Counted from the first letter of the stretch, positions 48,617 through 60,019 are shown. The stretch: DNA of 64,000 nt from Oscillospiraceae bacterium (GCA_015067615.1 SVMD01000009.1:1-64000), one strand, 5' to 3'. Notes: generated from the letters alone by a model not told the origin. Numbers and translations: made by a program.

Positions 48617-50146
48617 TTACACAACCAGGAAGGTGCAGGTCATGGGGGCCAGCTGATGCTTGCCGGCAGCGACGGGGGCGCCGGACAGGTCGGGCAGGTT
48701 CCACTCCTCGTCCAGGACCAGGTCCTTGCCGTTCAGGGTCATGACGGTGGCGCGCTTGAAGCCGTCCTTGCCGTTCAGAACCCAGATCAGGCCGTCGTTG
48801 GGGACGTCCACGGTGGTGGTCTCGGTCTCAGAGTTGTTGATGATCAGGTAGCACTTCTTGGAGGCGTCCTTCTTGTAGGACTGGACGTAGACGTGGGCGC
48901 CCTCGCGGACGGGCTCGCCGGAGGCGTAGACGTCGGTGCCCATCAGCTCGTACCACAGCTTCACAGCGAAGAAGTTGGGCCGGGGATCATGGACAAAGCG
49001 GGCCAGATAGGCATAGTCGGAAGCGGTCAGGGTGTTGTGGAAGATAACGCCCTTGGTCAGAGCGGAGAAGCCACCCAGCTCGTTCAGGGTACGCAGAACA
49101 TCCAGGTAGGTGGAAGCCCAGGTGTCGCCGCCGCCGCCGGCATCGCCGGACTCGGTGACCCACATCTCGGTGCCGGGAGCGTACTTGTCACGGTAGGGGA
49201 TGTAGGTGCGGCAGAACTTGGGAGCGGTGTCCAGGTAATCCTCGCCGTTGGCCTCGCTGGGATCCCAGTGGCCGGCGGGCATGACGGAGGCCAGTCTGTC
49301 GGACAGGCCGTTGTAGTAGTGATAGGAGAACACGTCCACGGGAACGGTCAGGCCTTCGAACAGCTCGTCACAGGTGGCGCTTTCACGGGCCAGCTGCTCC
49401 ACGCCGCCGGACTCCTTGCCCATCTTGCCAAAGGACACGGGAGCGCCGCCGGTGTCGGAGGTACCGACGTACAGACACTCAGGATAGTTCTCCTTCAGCC
49501 ACTTGGCGAACAGGTCGGCATCACGATGGTAGTGCTTGGCGGTGTAGCCCTTGGGGAAGCCGGTGTCTTCCAGCATGTTGGGCTCGTTGGCGAACTCGGC
49601 AGCCAGGATGGGCACGCCGTAGGCCTTGGAGAAGGAGAAGAGCTTCTCAGCCTCGGTGGAGGGCCAGGGCTCCTCGGCGCTGTGCAGGCCGGGGCAGTTG
49701 GCCACGGAGACCTTCAGCTTAAGATTGCAGTCCTTGACGAAGTCCAGAACACCGATCCACTGCTCCTTGGTCAGCTTGTTGAGGTAACCTTCGGGAACCT
49801 CATTGCCGGGGTACTGGCCGTCGAAGTCATAGTAGGTCTTGGTGGCCCAGGTACCGGAGACACGGCACCAGGTGGTACCCAGTTCCTTGGTCAGCTTGCG
49901 CAGCTTGGGGTTGTACAGGTCGATGGGGGGATACATCTGCATCAGGTCCCGGTACATGGCGGCGATGCCGTCAGCGGAGGGACGGACGATGAAGGGCTCG
50001 GTGCCGGCAATCTGCTCGGGGGTGTATGCCTTCCAGAAGGTGCCGCCGGTAACTTCGGCGAACTCCACGTTGTAGGCAACCAGGTCGGGGTTCTGCTCGT
50101 GCAGGAACTTAACTTCGCTGGGATTCAGTTTGACAAATTCAGCCAT
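48617..50146 (-). CDS. Glycoside hydrolase, GH79/heparanase-like
   Basis: VPILAAEFANEPNM (acid/base) and EMWVTESGDAGGGGDTWASTYLD (nucleophile). Confidence 0.7.
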   Translation of the reverse strand: MAEFVKLNPSEVKFLHEQNPDLVAYNVEFAEVTGGTFWKAYTPEQIAGTEPFIVRPSADGIAAMYRDLMQMYPPIDLYNPKLRKLTKELGTTWCRVSGTWATKTYYDFDGQYPGNEVPEGYLNKLTKEQWIGVLDFVKDCNLKLKVSVANCPGLHSAEEPWPSTEAEKLFSFSKAYGVPILAAEFANEPNMLEDTGFPKGYTAKHYHRDADLFAKWLKENYPECLYVGTSDTGGAPVSFGKMGKESGGVEQLARESATCDELFEGLTVPVDVFSYHYYNGLSDRLASVMPAGHWDPSEANGEDYLDTAPKFCRTYIPYRDKYAPGTEMWVTESGDAGGGGDTWASTYLDVLRTLNELGGFSALTKGVIFHNTLTASDYAYLARFVHDPRPNFFAVKLWYELMGTDVYASGEPVREGAHVYVQSYKKDASKKCYLIINNSETETTTVDVPNDGLIWVLNGKDGFKRATVMTLNGKDLVLDEEWNLPDLSGAPVAAGKHQLAPMTCTFLVV

Positions 50147-50345
50147 TGTGCATTCTCCTTTGCATTTGTATGGGTATACATATCCAGTATACTCTCACGC
50201 CGTGGCCCTTTCAAGGAAAAACCGTGTCATCCCATTCCAAAATTCAGATACCGTTTTTAGATAATCTGACAAAGAAGACCGCTGTATTGACTTTTTTACC
50301 GCAAGCTTTTACAATAAAAGAAAAATATCACAGGAGGAATGCGCA

Positions 50346-51092
50346 ATGAATAAAATTCTGGTTCGTGCGGACGACTTAGGCTACAGCGAGGCCTTCAACT
50401 ACGGCCTGGCAAGGGCCGTCAAGAGCGGCATCGTCCGCAGTGTGGGCGTCATGACCAACATGGAATGGGGGGAGCATGGCGTCCGGCTGCTGGACGGCAC
50501 CGACGTGACCTTCACGGTCCACGCCAACATCTGCCAGGGAAAGCCCCTGACTGACCCCGCCCTGATCCCCAGCCTTGTGGATGAGAACGGCGAATTCAAG
50601 GACAAGGAGCTGTACCGGGCGGCGAAGGAGGATTTCGTCGTGCTGGAGGAAGCGGTTCTGGAAGTGGAGGCCCAGTACCTCCGGCTGGCGGAGCTCACCG
50701 GCAGGAAGCCCTACATGGTGGAAGCCCACGCGGTGCCCAGCAACAATTTCATGAAGGCCATCGTGCTGGTGGCCCAGAAATACGGCGTGGAGCACATGAA
50801 ATTCGGCCCCAAGGGCCCCATGATCGGCTCCACCACCATGAAGTTCTCCATGGATTCCGGCAATCCGGACTACAACCCCTTCGAAAGCTTCAAGAAGGCC
50901 GCTTCCCAGCCCATGGCTGAGGACGAGGCGGCGCTGATGGTGCTGCATCCCGGCTTCGTGGATGAATACGTGCTGACCACCTCCTACATCACCACCCAGC
51001 GGGCTCTGGAAGTGGCCTTCGCCGTCAATCCTGAGGTTCCCCAGTGGTGCGAGGAAAATGACGTAAAGCTGCTGACCTACGCAGATCTGTAA
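50346..51092 (+). CDS. ChbG/HpnK-family (YdjC-like) deacetylase
   Basis: MNKILVRADDLGYSEAFNYGLARAVKSGIVRSVGVMTNM; VTFTVHANICQGKPL; LMVLHPGFVDEYVL. Confidence 0.85.
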   Translation: MNKILVRADDLGYSEAFNYGLARAVKSGIVRSVGVMTNMEWGEHGVRLLDGTDVTFTVHANICQGKPLTDPALIPSLVDENGEFKDKELYRAAKEDFVVLEEAVLEVEAQYLRLAELTGRKPYMVEAHAVPSNNFMKAIVLVAQKYGVEHMKFGPKGPMIGSTTMKFSMDSGNPDYNPFESFKKAASQPMAEDEAALMVLHPGFVDEYVLTTSYITTQRALEVAFAVNPEVPQWCEENDVKLLTYADL

Positions 51093-51093
51093 T

Positions 51094-51126
51094 GGCAAAA
51101 AGCACCCCTTTCGGGGTGCTTTTTTC
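51094..51126 (+). terminator. Rho-independent terminator
   Basis: AAAAAGCACCCCtttcGGGGTGCTTTTTT. Confidence 0.85.
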
Positions 51127-51154
51127 TGACTTAAGGGACAAATCGGCGTTATGG

Positions 51155-51185
51155 TTATCGTTTACAGGCGCGTCCCGATCATTTA
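51155..51185. repeat. Minimal or deleted derivative of the TIR family
   Basis: TTATCGTTTA-caggcgcgtccc-GATCATTTA; right end overlaps the mtaB stop codon. Confidence 0.5.
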
Positions 51186-52472
51186 TTCCATAATCTGTCC
51201 GAGCATGCCGTCCTTGTAAACCTCGGTCAGCCGGACCCGGCGAATCTCATTGTGCAGGTTTTCACCCTCCATATACACCTTGACATAGTTGGGGGCGTGG
51301 CCGGTGAAGTATTCCCCGTCGGCTTCCTCAAAGAGGACATCATGGTCCGTGCCGGTCAGGGATTCCCGATAGGCACGGCTCATCTCCTCCGCCACAGCGA
51401 TGGCGGCGTGGCTCCGGGCCTCCTTGGTGGCATTGTTATGCTGGCCGGGCATTTTGTCCGCCGGGGTGCCGGGGCGCCGGGAGTAGGGGAAGATGTGCAT
51501 GTCGGCGAAGCCGCATTTGCGGATGAAGGCCAGGCTGGCTTCAAATTCTTCCTCCGTTTCCCCGGGGAAGGCCACGATCATATCCGTGGTCACGGCGCAG
51601 CCGGGGAAATATTCCTTCAGAAGCGCGACACTTTCGTAATACCGCTGCGTATCGTACTTCCGCTTCATTCTTTCCAGCACCGTATCGCAGCCGGACTGCA
51701 TGGAAAGGTGGAACTGAGGGCACAGGTTGGAATATTCTGCCATGGTTTCGCAGAAATCCTTGGTGATCACTCTCGGTTCCAGGCTGCCCAGGCGGATCCG
51801 GACATCCGGCACCGCTTCGCAGATGGCTTTGACCATCCGGGTCATGGGGGGCTTTCCCGGCAGGTCCACGCCCCAGGAGGCGATTTCGATGCCGGTAACC
51901 ACGATTTCCCTGTAGCCCTTTGCTTCCAGCTCCTTTGCCTGGGGAAGGATCACCTCCAGGGGTGCGGAGCGCACCGGACCCCGGGTGTAGGGGATGATGC
52001 AGTAGGAGCAGAAATTGGCGCAGCCGTCCTGGACCTTGAGCATGGCTCTGGTCCGCTCCTCCAGACCGCCGGCGGGCAGCACCTCGAATTCCCGGCGGCG
52101 CCGGGGATCGTCCACCGCTTCCTTACGGCTCTTTTCTGCCAGGGTGGAGAGGATGTTTTCCACAAATTCCTGCCGGTTGGCGCTGCCGCCCAGCACGTCA
52201 ACTCCCAGCTCCCGGACCGCATCGGCGGCATGCTGGGTGTAGCAGCCGCAGACCGCGAGAATGGCCTCCGGGTGGGCCTTCCGGCAGCGGCGGATCACAG
52301 CCCGGTTTTTCTTGTCCGCCACGGCGGTGACGGAGCAGGTATTCACGATATAGGCATCGCAAGGATCCTCAAAGGTGCCGATGGCATGGCCCTTTTCCAC
52401 CAGAAGCCGCTCCATGGCCTGAGTCTCATACTGGTTGGTCTTGCAGCCCAAGGTATAAAAAGCAAATTTCAT
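51183..52472 (-). CDS. mtaB: tRNA t6A37 methylthiotransferase MtaB
   Basis: MKFAFYTLGCKTNQYETQAMERLLVEKGH; KVQDGCANFCSYCIIPYTRGPVRS; AFPGETEEEFEASLAF. Confidence 0.93.
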   Translation of the reverse strand: MKFAFYTLGCKTNQYETQAMERLLVEKGHAIGTFEDPCDAYIVNTCSVTAVADKKNRAVIRRCRKAHPEAILAVCGCYTQHAADAVRELGVDVLGGSANRQEFVENILSTLAEKSRKEAVDDPRRRREFEVLPAGGLEERTRAMLKVQDGCANFCSYCIIPYTRGPVRSAPLEVILPQAKELEAKGYREIVVTGIEIASWGVDLPGKPPMTRMVKAICEAVPDVRIRLGSLEPRVITKDFCETMAEYSNLCPQFHLSMQSGCDTVLERMKRKYDTQRYYESVALLKEYFPGCAVTTDMIVAFPGETEEEFEASLAFIRKCGFADMHIFPYSRRPGTPADKMPGQHNNATKEARSHAAIAVAEEMSRAYRESLTGTDHDVLFEEADGEYFTGHAPNYVKVYMEGENLHNEIRRVRLTEVYKDGMLGQIME

Positions 52473-52640
52473 TTTGTCAATTCCACCAATTTAGGGTATT
52501 CTAACTTGTATCATTCGTCCAAACCGTCAATTGAAAAATGGAAAAATACTGCTATAATAGGTAGCATCGAGTCGGGTTTGGATTCGTTCCCCCATTATAC
52601 ACGATAAAAAATCTTTTGTACAGCGCCGGGGGGATGAAAA

Positions 52641-52877
52641 ATGCATGAATTCTATGTACAATTCCGGTCATTGCGGGATGTTCAGGATTTTGTGGCATTG
52701 GCTTCCAAACTGAAGCACCGGCTCACAGTGGGCAATGACCGGTTTCAGGTCCACGCCACCTCTTTCATGGGGCTCTTTGCCCTGAACTGCCGGAAACCCC
52801 AGAAGGTCAGCGTTGAATGCATGGAAGAAGAATTCCAGGAAATACTGACTGTCTTCGACCGGTTTTTGGCAAAATAA
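52641..52877 (+). CDS. HPr-like domain protein lacking the active-site histidine
   Basis: MHEFYVQFRSLRDVQDFVALASKLKHRLTVGNDRFQVHATSFMGLFALNCRKPQKVSVEC; SFMGLFAL aligns with the Ser46 region of HPr. Confidence 0.75.
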   Translation: MHEFYVQFRSLRDVQDFVALASKLKHRLTVGNDRFQVHATSFMGLFALNCRKPQKVSVECMEEEFQEILTVFDRFLAK

Positions 52878-52949
52878 CTTGGGCTCTTGCAGCACTGCTT
52901 TGGGAATACCTGAGGCGGGTTTTTACAGCCGGACTTAATATCCGGCTCT

Positions 52950-52989
52950 GCTCGGTATCGCCGCACGCGCGGCGACGCCGAGCTTTTTT
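52950..52989 (+). terminator. Rho-independent terminator
   Basis: GCTCGGtatCGCCGCacgcGCGGCGacgCCGAGCTTTTTT. Confidence 0.8.
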
Positions 52990-53047
52990 CAACCGCTTTC
53001 TCTCCCCATACAAACGCACCCCCGGATATATCCGGGGGTGTTGGTGT

Positions 53048-54205
53048 TTAGTCGAAGAAATCCTTCAGATTGTCGAAAAACTTTTTGATCTTGGGGGTCT
53101 CGTTCTTTTCCAGGGTGGCATCCAGCTGACGCAGCAGGTCCTTCTGCTCCTTGGTCAGCCTGGTGGGGGTCTCCACCACCACGGTGAACCGGTGGTCGCC
53201 CCGGCGCCGGGGATTATTCACCTCGGGGATGCCCTTATCCCGGAGGACGAATTCCTTGCCGGTCTGGGTTCCCTCGGGGATGGTGAAGGGGACCTTGCCG
53301 TCCAGGGTGGGCACCTGGATCTCCGCGCCCAGAGCCGCCTGGGTGAAGGTGATGGGCACCTCGCACAGAACGTCCATATACTCACGCTCAAAGATGGGGT
53401 GGCGCTTGATCAGGATTTCCACCAGCAGGTCGCCGTTGGGACCGCCGTTGGCGCCCACGCTGCCCTCGCCCCGGACCCGTACGCTCTGGCCCTCGTCGAT
53501 GCCCGCGGGGATCTTGACCTTGACCTTGTTGGTCTTGCGGACCTTGCCCTTGCCCTTACAGGTGTTGCAGGGGGTCTTGATGATCTTACCCCGGCCGGAA
53601 CACTGGGGACAGGTGGTCTGGGTCTGCATCCGCATGCCCATCATATTCTGCATGACGGTGACCCGGCCGCTGCCCCGGCAGTTGGAGCAGGTCTCGATGA
53701 CGCCGTCGGCGGAGCCGGAGCCGGAACAGTTGGGACAGTTCTCAATTCTGGGGGTGGAGACCTCCTTCTCGCAGCCGAAGGCCGCCTCTTCGAAGGTCAG
53801 CTCCAGCCGGGACATGACGTTCTCGCCCCGGCGGGGTGCGTTCTGCTGGGCAGAGCTTCTTCCGCCGCCGCCGAATGCGCCGCCGAAGAGGTCGGAGAAA
53901 ATGTCGCCGAAATCACCGAAGCCGCCGCCAAAACCGCCGCCGAAGGGATTGCCGCCCTGGCCGGCGCCGTAGTTGGGGTCCACACCGGCGAAGCCGAACT
54001 GGTCGTACCGGGCCTTCTTGTCGGCATCGGAGAGGACCTCATAGGCCTCGCCCACTTCCTTGAACTTTTCTTCCGCTTCCTTGTTGCCGGGGTTCCGGTC
54101 GGGATGGAATTCCATGGCCTTCTTCCGGTAGGCCTTCTTTATCTGTTCGGGGGTTGCATTTTTGTCAACGCCCAGAACTTCGTAAAAATCGCGTTTATCT
54201 GCCAT
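53048..54205 (-). CDS. dnaJ: Chaperone protein DnaJ
   Basis: [58 protein letters not shown]; four CxxCxGxG-like zinc motifs. Confidence 0.96.
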   Translation of the reverse strand: MADKRDFYEVLGVDKNATPEQIKKAYRKKAMEFHPDRNPGNKEAEEKFKEVGEAYEVLSDADKKARYDQFGFAGVDPNYGAGQGGNPFGGGFGGGFGDFGDIFSDLFGGAFGGGGRSSAQQNAPRRGENVMSRLELTFEEAAFGCEKEVSTPRIENCPNCSGSGSADGVIETCSNCRGSGRVTVMQNMMGMRMQTQTTCPQCSGRGKIIKTPCNTCKGKGKVRKTNKVKVKIPAGIDEGQSVRVRGEGSVGANGGPNGDLLVEILIKRHPIFEREYMDVLCEVPITFTQAALGAEIQVPTLDGKVPFTIPEGTQTGKEFVLRDKGIPEVNNPRRRGDHRFTVVVETPTRLTKEQKDLLRQLDATLEKNETPKIKKFFDNLKDFFD

Positions 54206-54210
54206 TTTGC

Positions 54211-54705
54211 TTACCTCAAATTCTCGGGGATGGGCCGGTGCTTGGCGGTGTATTCCGATACATCCACCCGGATCACAGCCACCATACTCACCAGCCGCTC
54301 GTTAAAGGAGAAATCTCTCCCGGTCTGGGTCTTCATCAGGGCTGTCATGGCCGCCATTTTTTCCTCCACGTCCTCCACAATATGGGCTTCGCCCCGGGCC
54401 ATGATGGAGGAGTAGCTCAGGCCGTACTGGCAGGGCTTCTCGCCCTCAAAGGGGGTCAGATCGCAGTCCAGCTCAATGAACGCCCTGGGATTCATCCGGA
54501 TCATGTCCAGCTTCTTTCCCTTAAGGCCGCTGTGCAGGTACAGTGTCAGCTTTCCGTCCTCCATAATATAGCCATAGTTCATGGGTACGATGTAGGGCTC
54601 ATTGTCCACAGCCAGGCCAAGGCGCAGCACCTTGGCGGTATCCAGGATCGCCAGAATCTGCTGCTGATCGGTGATCTGTAATTCTCTTTTTGTCATTCCC
54701 TGCAT
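54211..54705 (-). CDS. Pyridoxamine 5'-phosphate oxidase family (Nim-like) flavin protein
   Basis: [69 protein letters not shown]. Confidence 0.85.
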   Translation of the reverse strand: MQGMTKRELQITDQQQILAILDTAKVLRLGLAVDNEPYIVPMNYGYIMEDGKLTLYLHSGLKGKKLDMIRMNPRAFIELDCDLTPFEGEKPCQYGLSYSSIMARGEAHIVEDVEEKMAAMTALMKTQTGRDFSFNERLVSMVAVIRVDVSEYTAKHRPIPENLR

Positions 54706-54734
54706 GGAGATTCTCCTCTTATATGGAAAATGAT

Positions 54735-54905
54735 TGTATATACGTACAATGCAACGGCATGAATGTAGGGGCGATCATCGATCGCCCGGCCGAGAAACGT
54801 TGCGTATTCGCATTAACTTCCGGCGAATACGTGACACTGTACCGCGCGGGCGATCAATGATCGCCCCTACAATACCATCGGAAAATGGTACCGCAAACGA
54901 TAATT
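54735..54905. repeat. Class B element (left TIR degenerate, right TIR partial)
   Basis: GTAGGGGCGATCATCGATCGCCCGGCC...GCGCGGGCGATCAATGATCGCCCCTAC...GCAAACGATAATTC. Confidence 0.75.
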
Positions 54906-54966
54906 CTCATTGATTCCAGACAGTCCGAAAAGGGGCGGCGGTGCGCCGCCCCTTAAGGCTTATCTA

Positions 54967-56787
<1,821 letters not shown>

Positions 56788-56829
56788 AATAAATTTCCTC
56801 CTGTATATTAACTAAAGTTTTTACGAAAT

Positions 56830-56905
56830 TAAAAATTACAAATTCAAAATTACAAATTGATGTATCCCTGCGGGATAATTTATAATTTGTAATTTGTAAT
56901 TATGA
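56830..56905. repeat. AT-rich interrupted inverted repeat
   Basis: AAAATTACAAATTCAAAATTACAAATTGATGTATCCCTGCGGGATAATTTATAATTTGTAATTTGTAATT. Confidence 0.75.
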
Positions 56906-56906
56906 A

Positions 56907-57416
56907 TTAGTTGGCCACCTGGACCATGGCAAACCGCACAACCTTCTCGCCAATCTTGAAGCCCTTCTGGAAGACCTGTGCAATCACATTTTCGCCCAGG
57001 TTTTCGTCGTCGATGTGCATCACGGCGTTGTGCAGGTTGGGGTCGAATTCGTCGCCCACATTGCCGAAGACCTCCACGCCCAGGATGCCGAAAATCTTCA
57101 GCAGCTCGTTCATGGTCAGCTCCACGCCCTTCTTGTAGGCGGCGTCGGCGGTTTCCTGGTTCAGGGCCCGCTCTAAGTTGTCGTAGATGGGAAGCATCTT
57201 GGCTACCGCATCGGCCTTGCCGTTGCCATAGCTGGCTTCCTTTTCCTTGATGGTGCGCTTGCGGAAGTTGTCGAACTCGGCGGCCACTCTCAGGTGGGCG
57301 TCCCGCTCTAAATTGTATTTTTCCTCCCAGGGGTTTACCTCGGGGGTCTCGGTGACCTCTTCGGCGACCTCCTCAACGGGGGTTTCTTCGTTCAGTTCTT
57401 TTTCGATTTCTGCCAC
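56907..57416 (-). CDS. grpE: Nucleotide exchange factor GrpE
   Basis: GTG start; AEFDNFRKRTIKEKEASYGNGKADAVAKMLPIYDNLERAL; VGDEFDPNLHNAVMHI; VIAQVFQKGFKIGEKVVRFAMVQVAN. Confidence 0.94.
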   Translation of the reverse strand: MAEIEKELNEETPVEEVAEEVTETPEVNPWEEKYNLERDAHLRVAAEFDNFRKRTIKEKEASYGNGKADAVAKMLPIYDNLERALNQETADAAYKKGVELTMNELLKIFGILGVEVFGNVGDEFDPNLHNAVMHIDDENLGENVIAQVFQKGFKIGEKVVRFAMVQVAN

Positions 57417-57443
57417 TTGATCTTCCTCCTGGCATATTTTACT

Positions 57444-57516
57444 GTAGGGCGGGGGCTTGCCCCCGCCGTTTCCGGCGTTTCTGGTTATCGGCGGCGGGGG
57501 CAAGCCCCCGCCCTAC
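57444..57516. repeat. Class B hairpin-pair element lacking TIRs
   Basis: GTAGGGCGGGGGCTTGCCCCCGCCG...CGGCGGGGGCAAGCCCCCGCCCTAC. Confidence 0.85.
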
Positions 57517-57520
57517 ATTT

Positions 57521-58579
57521 TTATTTTTCTTCGGGAGCAGGCAATTGGGGCTGCTCGGGCTTGGCGAACATCTTGCTCAGGCTCTCAGCAAAATAGCTTA
57601 AGCGGGCGGTGACTTTGGCGTAGTCCATCCGGGTGGGACCCACCACGCCGATCATACCCTGCAGGCCGTCGCCGATGTCAAACTTGGTCATGACGACGGA
57701 GGTATCCTTCAGCTCGGAAGCCACATTTTCAGGGCCAACCAGGACCTTGGTGCCGTTCTCATTCTGCATCACCGCAGGCAGACCGCTTAAGCCCTCGGGA
57801 TCCAGGGTGGTCATGACCTTCTGGGCTTTGCCCACATCCTGATATTCGGGAAGTCCCAGGAGCCGGGAGTGTCCCGCCACAGCCATGTTGGTGCTGCTGC
57901 TCCGGCGGAGGGTGTCGGCGGTGAAGTCCACGATCACCGGCACCAGTGCCGCTGCGCTGCCTGCGGCAGCCATGACCTTTTCCAGCAGCTCCGGGGTGAA
58001 CTCCTCGGCGGAAAGGCCGGTCATGGTGGCGTTCAGCACGGCAGACAGGACCTTCAGCTCCGTTTCGTCCACATGGACCGGCAGCTTGATGAGTTTGTTG
58101 ACCACTTCGTCGTTGGTTAACATAATCACAAGGATAATGCTTCCGCTTCCCGCGAAGATCAGGTCGAACCGCTTCACGGCGGCGCCGCTGGCTCTGGAGG
58201 TGACGGAGATGGCGGGCAGGTCCGTAGCCTGGGAAACAAGCCGGGCAACCTTTTCCATCATCTTGTCCATCCGCTGCATCTTTTCCTCGATGGCAGTATT
58301 GATGGATTTTGTCTCATCCATGCTCAGCCGGTAGTCGGCCATCAGCTCATCCACATACAGCCGGTAGCCCGCGGCGGAGGGAATCCGTCCGGCGGAGGTG
58401 TGGGGCTGCTCCAGGTAGCCCATGGCAGTTAAGTCAGCCATTTCGTTGCGGATGGTGGCGGAGGAGTATTTCATGTCCGGCAGCTCGGTGATGGCCTTGG
58501 AGCCCACCGGTTCGGCAGTGCGGATATACAGGTCCACGACGGAGCGCAGCACCTTCTTTTTCCGTTCGGTCAGTTCCAC
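57521..58579 (-). CDS. hrcA: Heat-inducible transcription repressor HrcA
   Basis: LTERKKKVLRSVVDLYIRTAEPVGSKAITELPDMKYSSATIRNEMADLTAMGYLEQPHTSAGRIPSAAGYRLYV. Confidence 0.95.
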   Translation of the reverse strand: MELTERKKKVLRSVVDLYIRTAEPVGSKAITELPDMKYSSATIRNEMADLTAMGYLEQPHTSAGRIPSAAGYRLYVDELMADYRLSMDETKSINTAIEEKMQRMDKMMEKVARLVSQATDLPAISVTSRASGAAVKRFDLIFAGSGSIILVIMLTNDEVVNKLIKLPVHVDETELKVLSAVLNATMTGLSAEEFTPELLEKVMAAAGSAAALVPVIVDFTADTLRRSSSTNMAVAGHSRLLGLPEYQDVGKAQKVMTTLDPEGLSGLPAVMQNENGTKVLVGPENVASELKDTSVVMTKFDIGDGLQGMIGVVGPTRMDYAKVTARLSYFAESLSKMFAKPEQPQLPAPEEK

Positions 58580-58595
58580 TTGACTCCTCCTTTCA

Positions 58596-58622
58596 TTAGC
58601 ACTCAATCTCTCTGAGTGCTAA
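58596..58622 (-). promoter_or_regulatory. CIRCE operator
   Basis: TTAGCACTC-N9-GAGTGCTAA, perfect. Confidence 0.95.
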
Positions 58623-58627
58623 GCAAA

Positions 58628-58655
58628 CTATACCAGAGAGTGCTAAAAAAGTCAA
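58628..58655 (-). promoter_or_regulatory. SigA-like promoter of hrcA-grpE-dnaK
   Basis: Reverse strand TTGACT - 17 nt - TATAGT just upstream of CIRCE. Confidence 0.75.
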
Positions 58656-58717
58656 TGGGTACTTTTTGAATTATTCTTTAACATTTTGTCGGGATTATGG
58701 GGAGACAGTTGGTGCGG

Positions 58718-58919
58718 TAAATTATCGTTTAGCTTACGAATTCCATACGCCCTTGTAGGGCGGGCTCATGAGCCCGCCGACCAGCTTACGGGACTGCCCT
58801 GCTGAAGTCGGTGCTTAAACTGAGATTACTACATATATTTGACCGCTCAAGCAAATTGGTGCTTCGGCGGGGTCATGACCCCGCCCTACGAAATGGTGCT
58901 GCTATAAAAGATAATTTAT
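58718..58919. repeat. TIR-bounded intergenic element, class B (full)
   Basis: TAAATTATCGTTTAGC...GTAGGGCGGGCTCATGAGCCCGCC...GGCGGGGTCATGACCCCGCCCTAC...AAGATAATTTA. Confidence 0.9.
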
Positions 58920-58967
58920 CACAGCACAGAAAAAACCCGCCCTGTTCGGGCGGGTTTCATTCTGTTT

Positions 58968-60002
58968 TTACTCCGTATCCAACAGGTCCAGGGTCCGCAG
59001 AACACCGTATTTGTCATAGCGGGTGTCGTTGCTGTCCGCAACGAACACCAGCCGGATCTCGGGTTCGGTGAAGGTGACCTTGGCTGCGGTCATCTCCGCA
59101 TCCCGGGCGGGGATATTGCTCAGGTACATCCGGCAGCGGCCCTCGGGCAGGGGGAAGGCGGCGTCGCTGACATTGAAGGACAGGGTAAAGGAATTGGCCG
59201 TGACGCTGCTTAAGAGCTTCGTGGCAGCCTCCGCCAGGTCCGCGGCGGCATCGCCGGTATAGTTGACCTTATTGGCGGTGGGGACCCAGAATTCATCCAG
59301 CACCACCTCGTCAAAGCCCAGACCCCGCAGCTCCAGAATAATGGAGGTGAGCCAGCCTAAGGTGGCAGAATCCTTGGGCTTCAGCCAGTAGCAGCCCTCG
59401 CTGTCCATCCACAGGGCGCCACCGCCACCGGTGAAGGGGATACCGCTGCTCACATGGTTCAGGCCAAAGCAGTAGTCCTGGAAGGCCGGGATCCGGGCGA
59501 TGAGATAGAGGTTTTTCTGGTTCATCAGCTCGATGAGCTCGTCAATGGCGGTTACATTGACGCTCTGGGAGATCACCGCCTCACCCAGCTGGGAGGAATA
59601 GTAGAAGGAGCCGTAGCCGCCCTTCACATCGATCATCACCGGGGTGTTGGTGGGCAGGCCCGCCACCTTTTCCTTGACATTGTCAAAGTCGTTTTTCAGC
59701 AGGTCATAGGTGATGTAGTAGCCGGACATCTGCAGCAGGTCCGTGCTGGTATTCACGGCGTTGTCGCCTTCATTATAGTGGATCTCCGGACCCTCGCCGG
59801 CCACCGGGGGCAGGGCCACCTCGCCCACAGGAAGCTGGGCGGACAGTTCAAAATCGATGGTAGCGCCGTCTTCCGTATAGATAATGTAGCGCTCCACCCA
59901 GATCACCCAGCACAGCCAGGCGAAAGCGCCGAAGATCAGCAGCGCCAGGGCCAGGGTGCCCAGCCGCTGGAGGCGGCGCCGGGTGCGATAAGGAATAGCC
60001 AT
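58968..60002 (-). CDS. DUF4015-like putative glycoside hydrolase, membrane anchored
   Basis: N-terminal TM; VMIDVKGGYGSFYYSS; NLYLIARIPAFQDYCFGLNH; GFDEVVLDEFWVP. Confidence 0.7.
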   Translation of the reverse strand: MAIPYRTRRRLQRLGTLALALLIFGAFAWLCWVIWVERYIIYTEDGATIDFELSAQLPVGEVALPPVAGEGPEIHYNEGDNAVNTSTDLLQMSGYYITYDLLKNDFDNVKEKVAGLPTNTPVMIDVKGGYGSFYYSSQLGEAVISQSVNVTAIDELIELMNQKNLYLIARIPAFQDYCFGLNHVSSGIPFTGGGGALWMDSEGCYWLKPKDSATLGWLTSIILELRGLGFDEVVLDEFWVPTANKVNYTGDAAADLAEAATKLLSSVTANSFTLSFNVSDAAFPLPEGRCRMYLSNIPARDAEMTAAKVTFTEPEIRLVFVADSNDTRYDKYGVLRTLDLLDTE

Positions 60003-60019
60003 ATTGTTCTCCTTCTAAA

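Noticed and set aside
48530-50260. 576-aa plus-strand ORF
   Set aside because: Antisense to the GH79-like gene.
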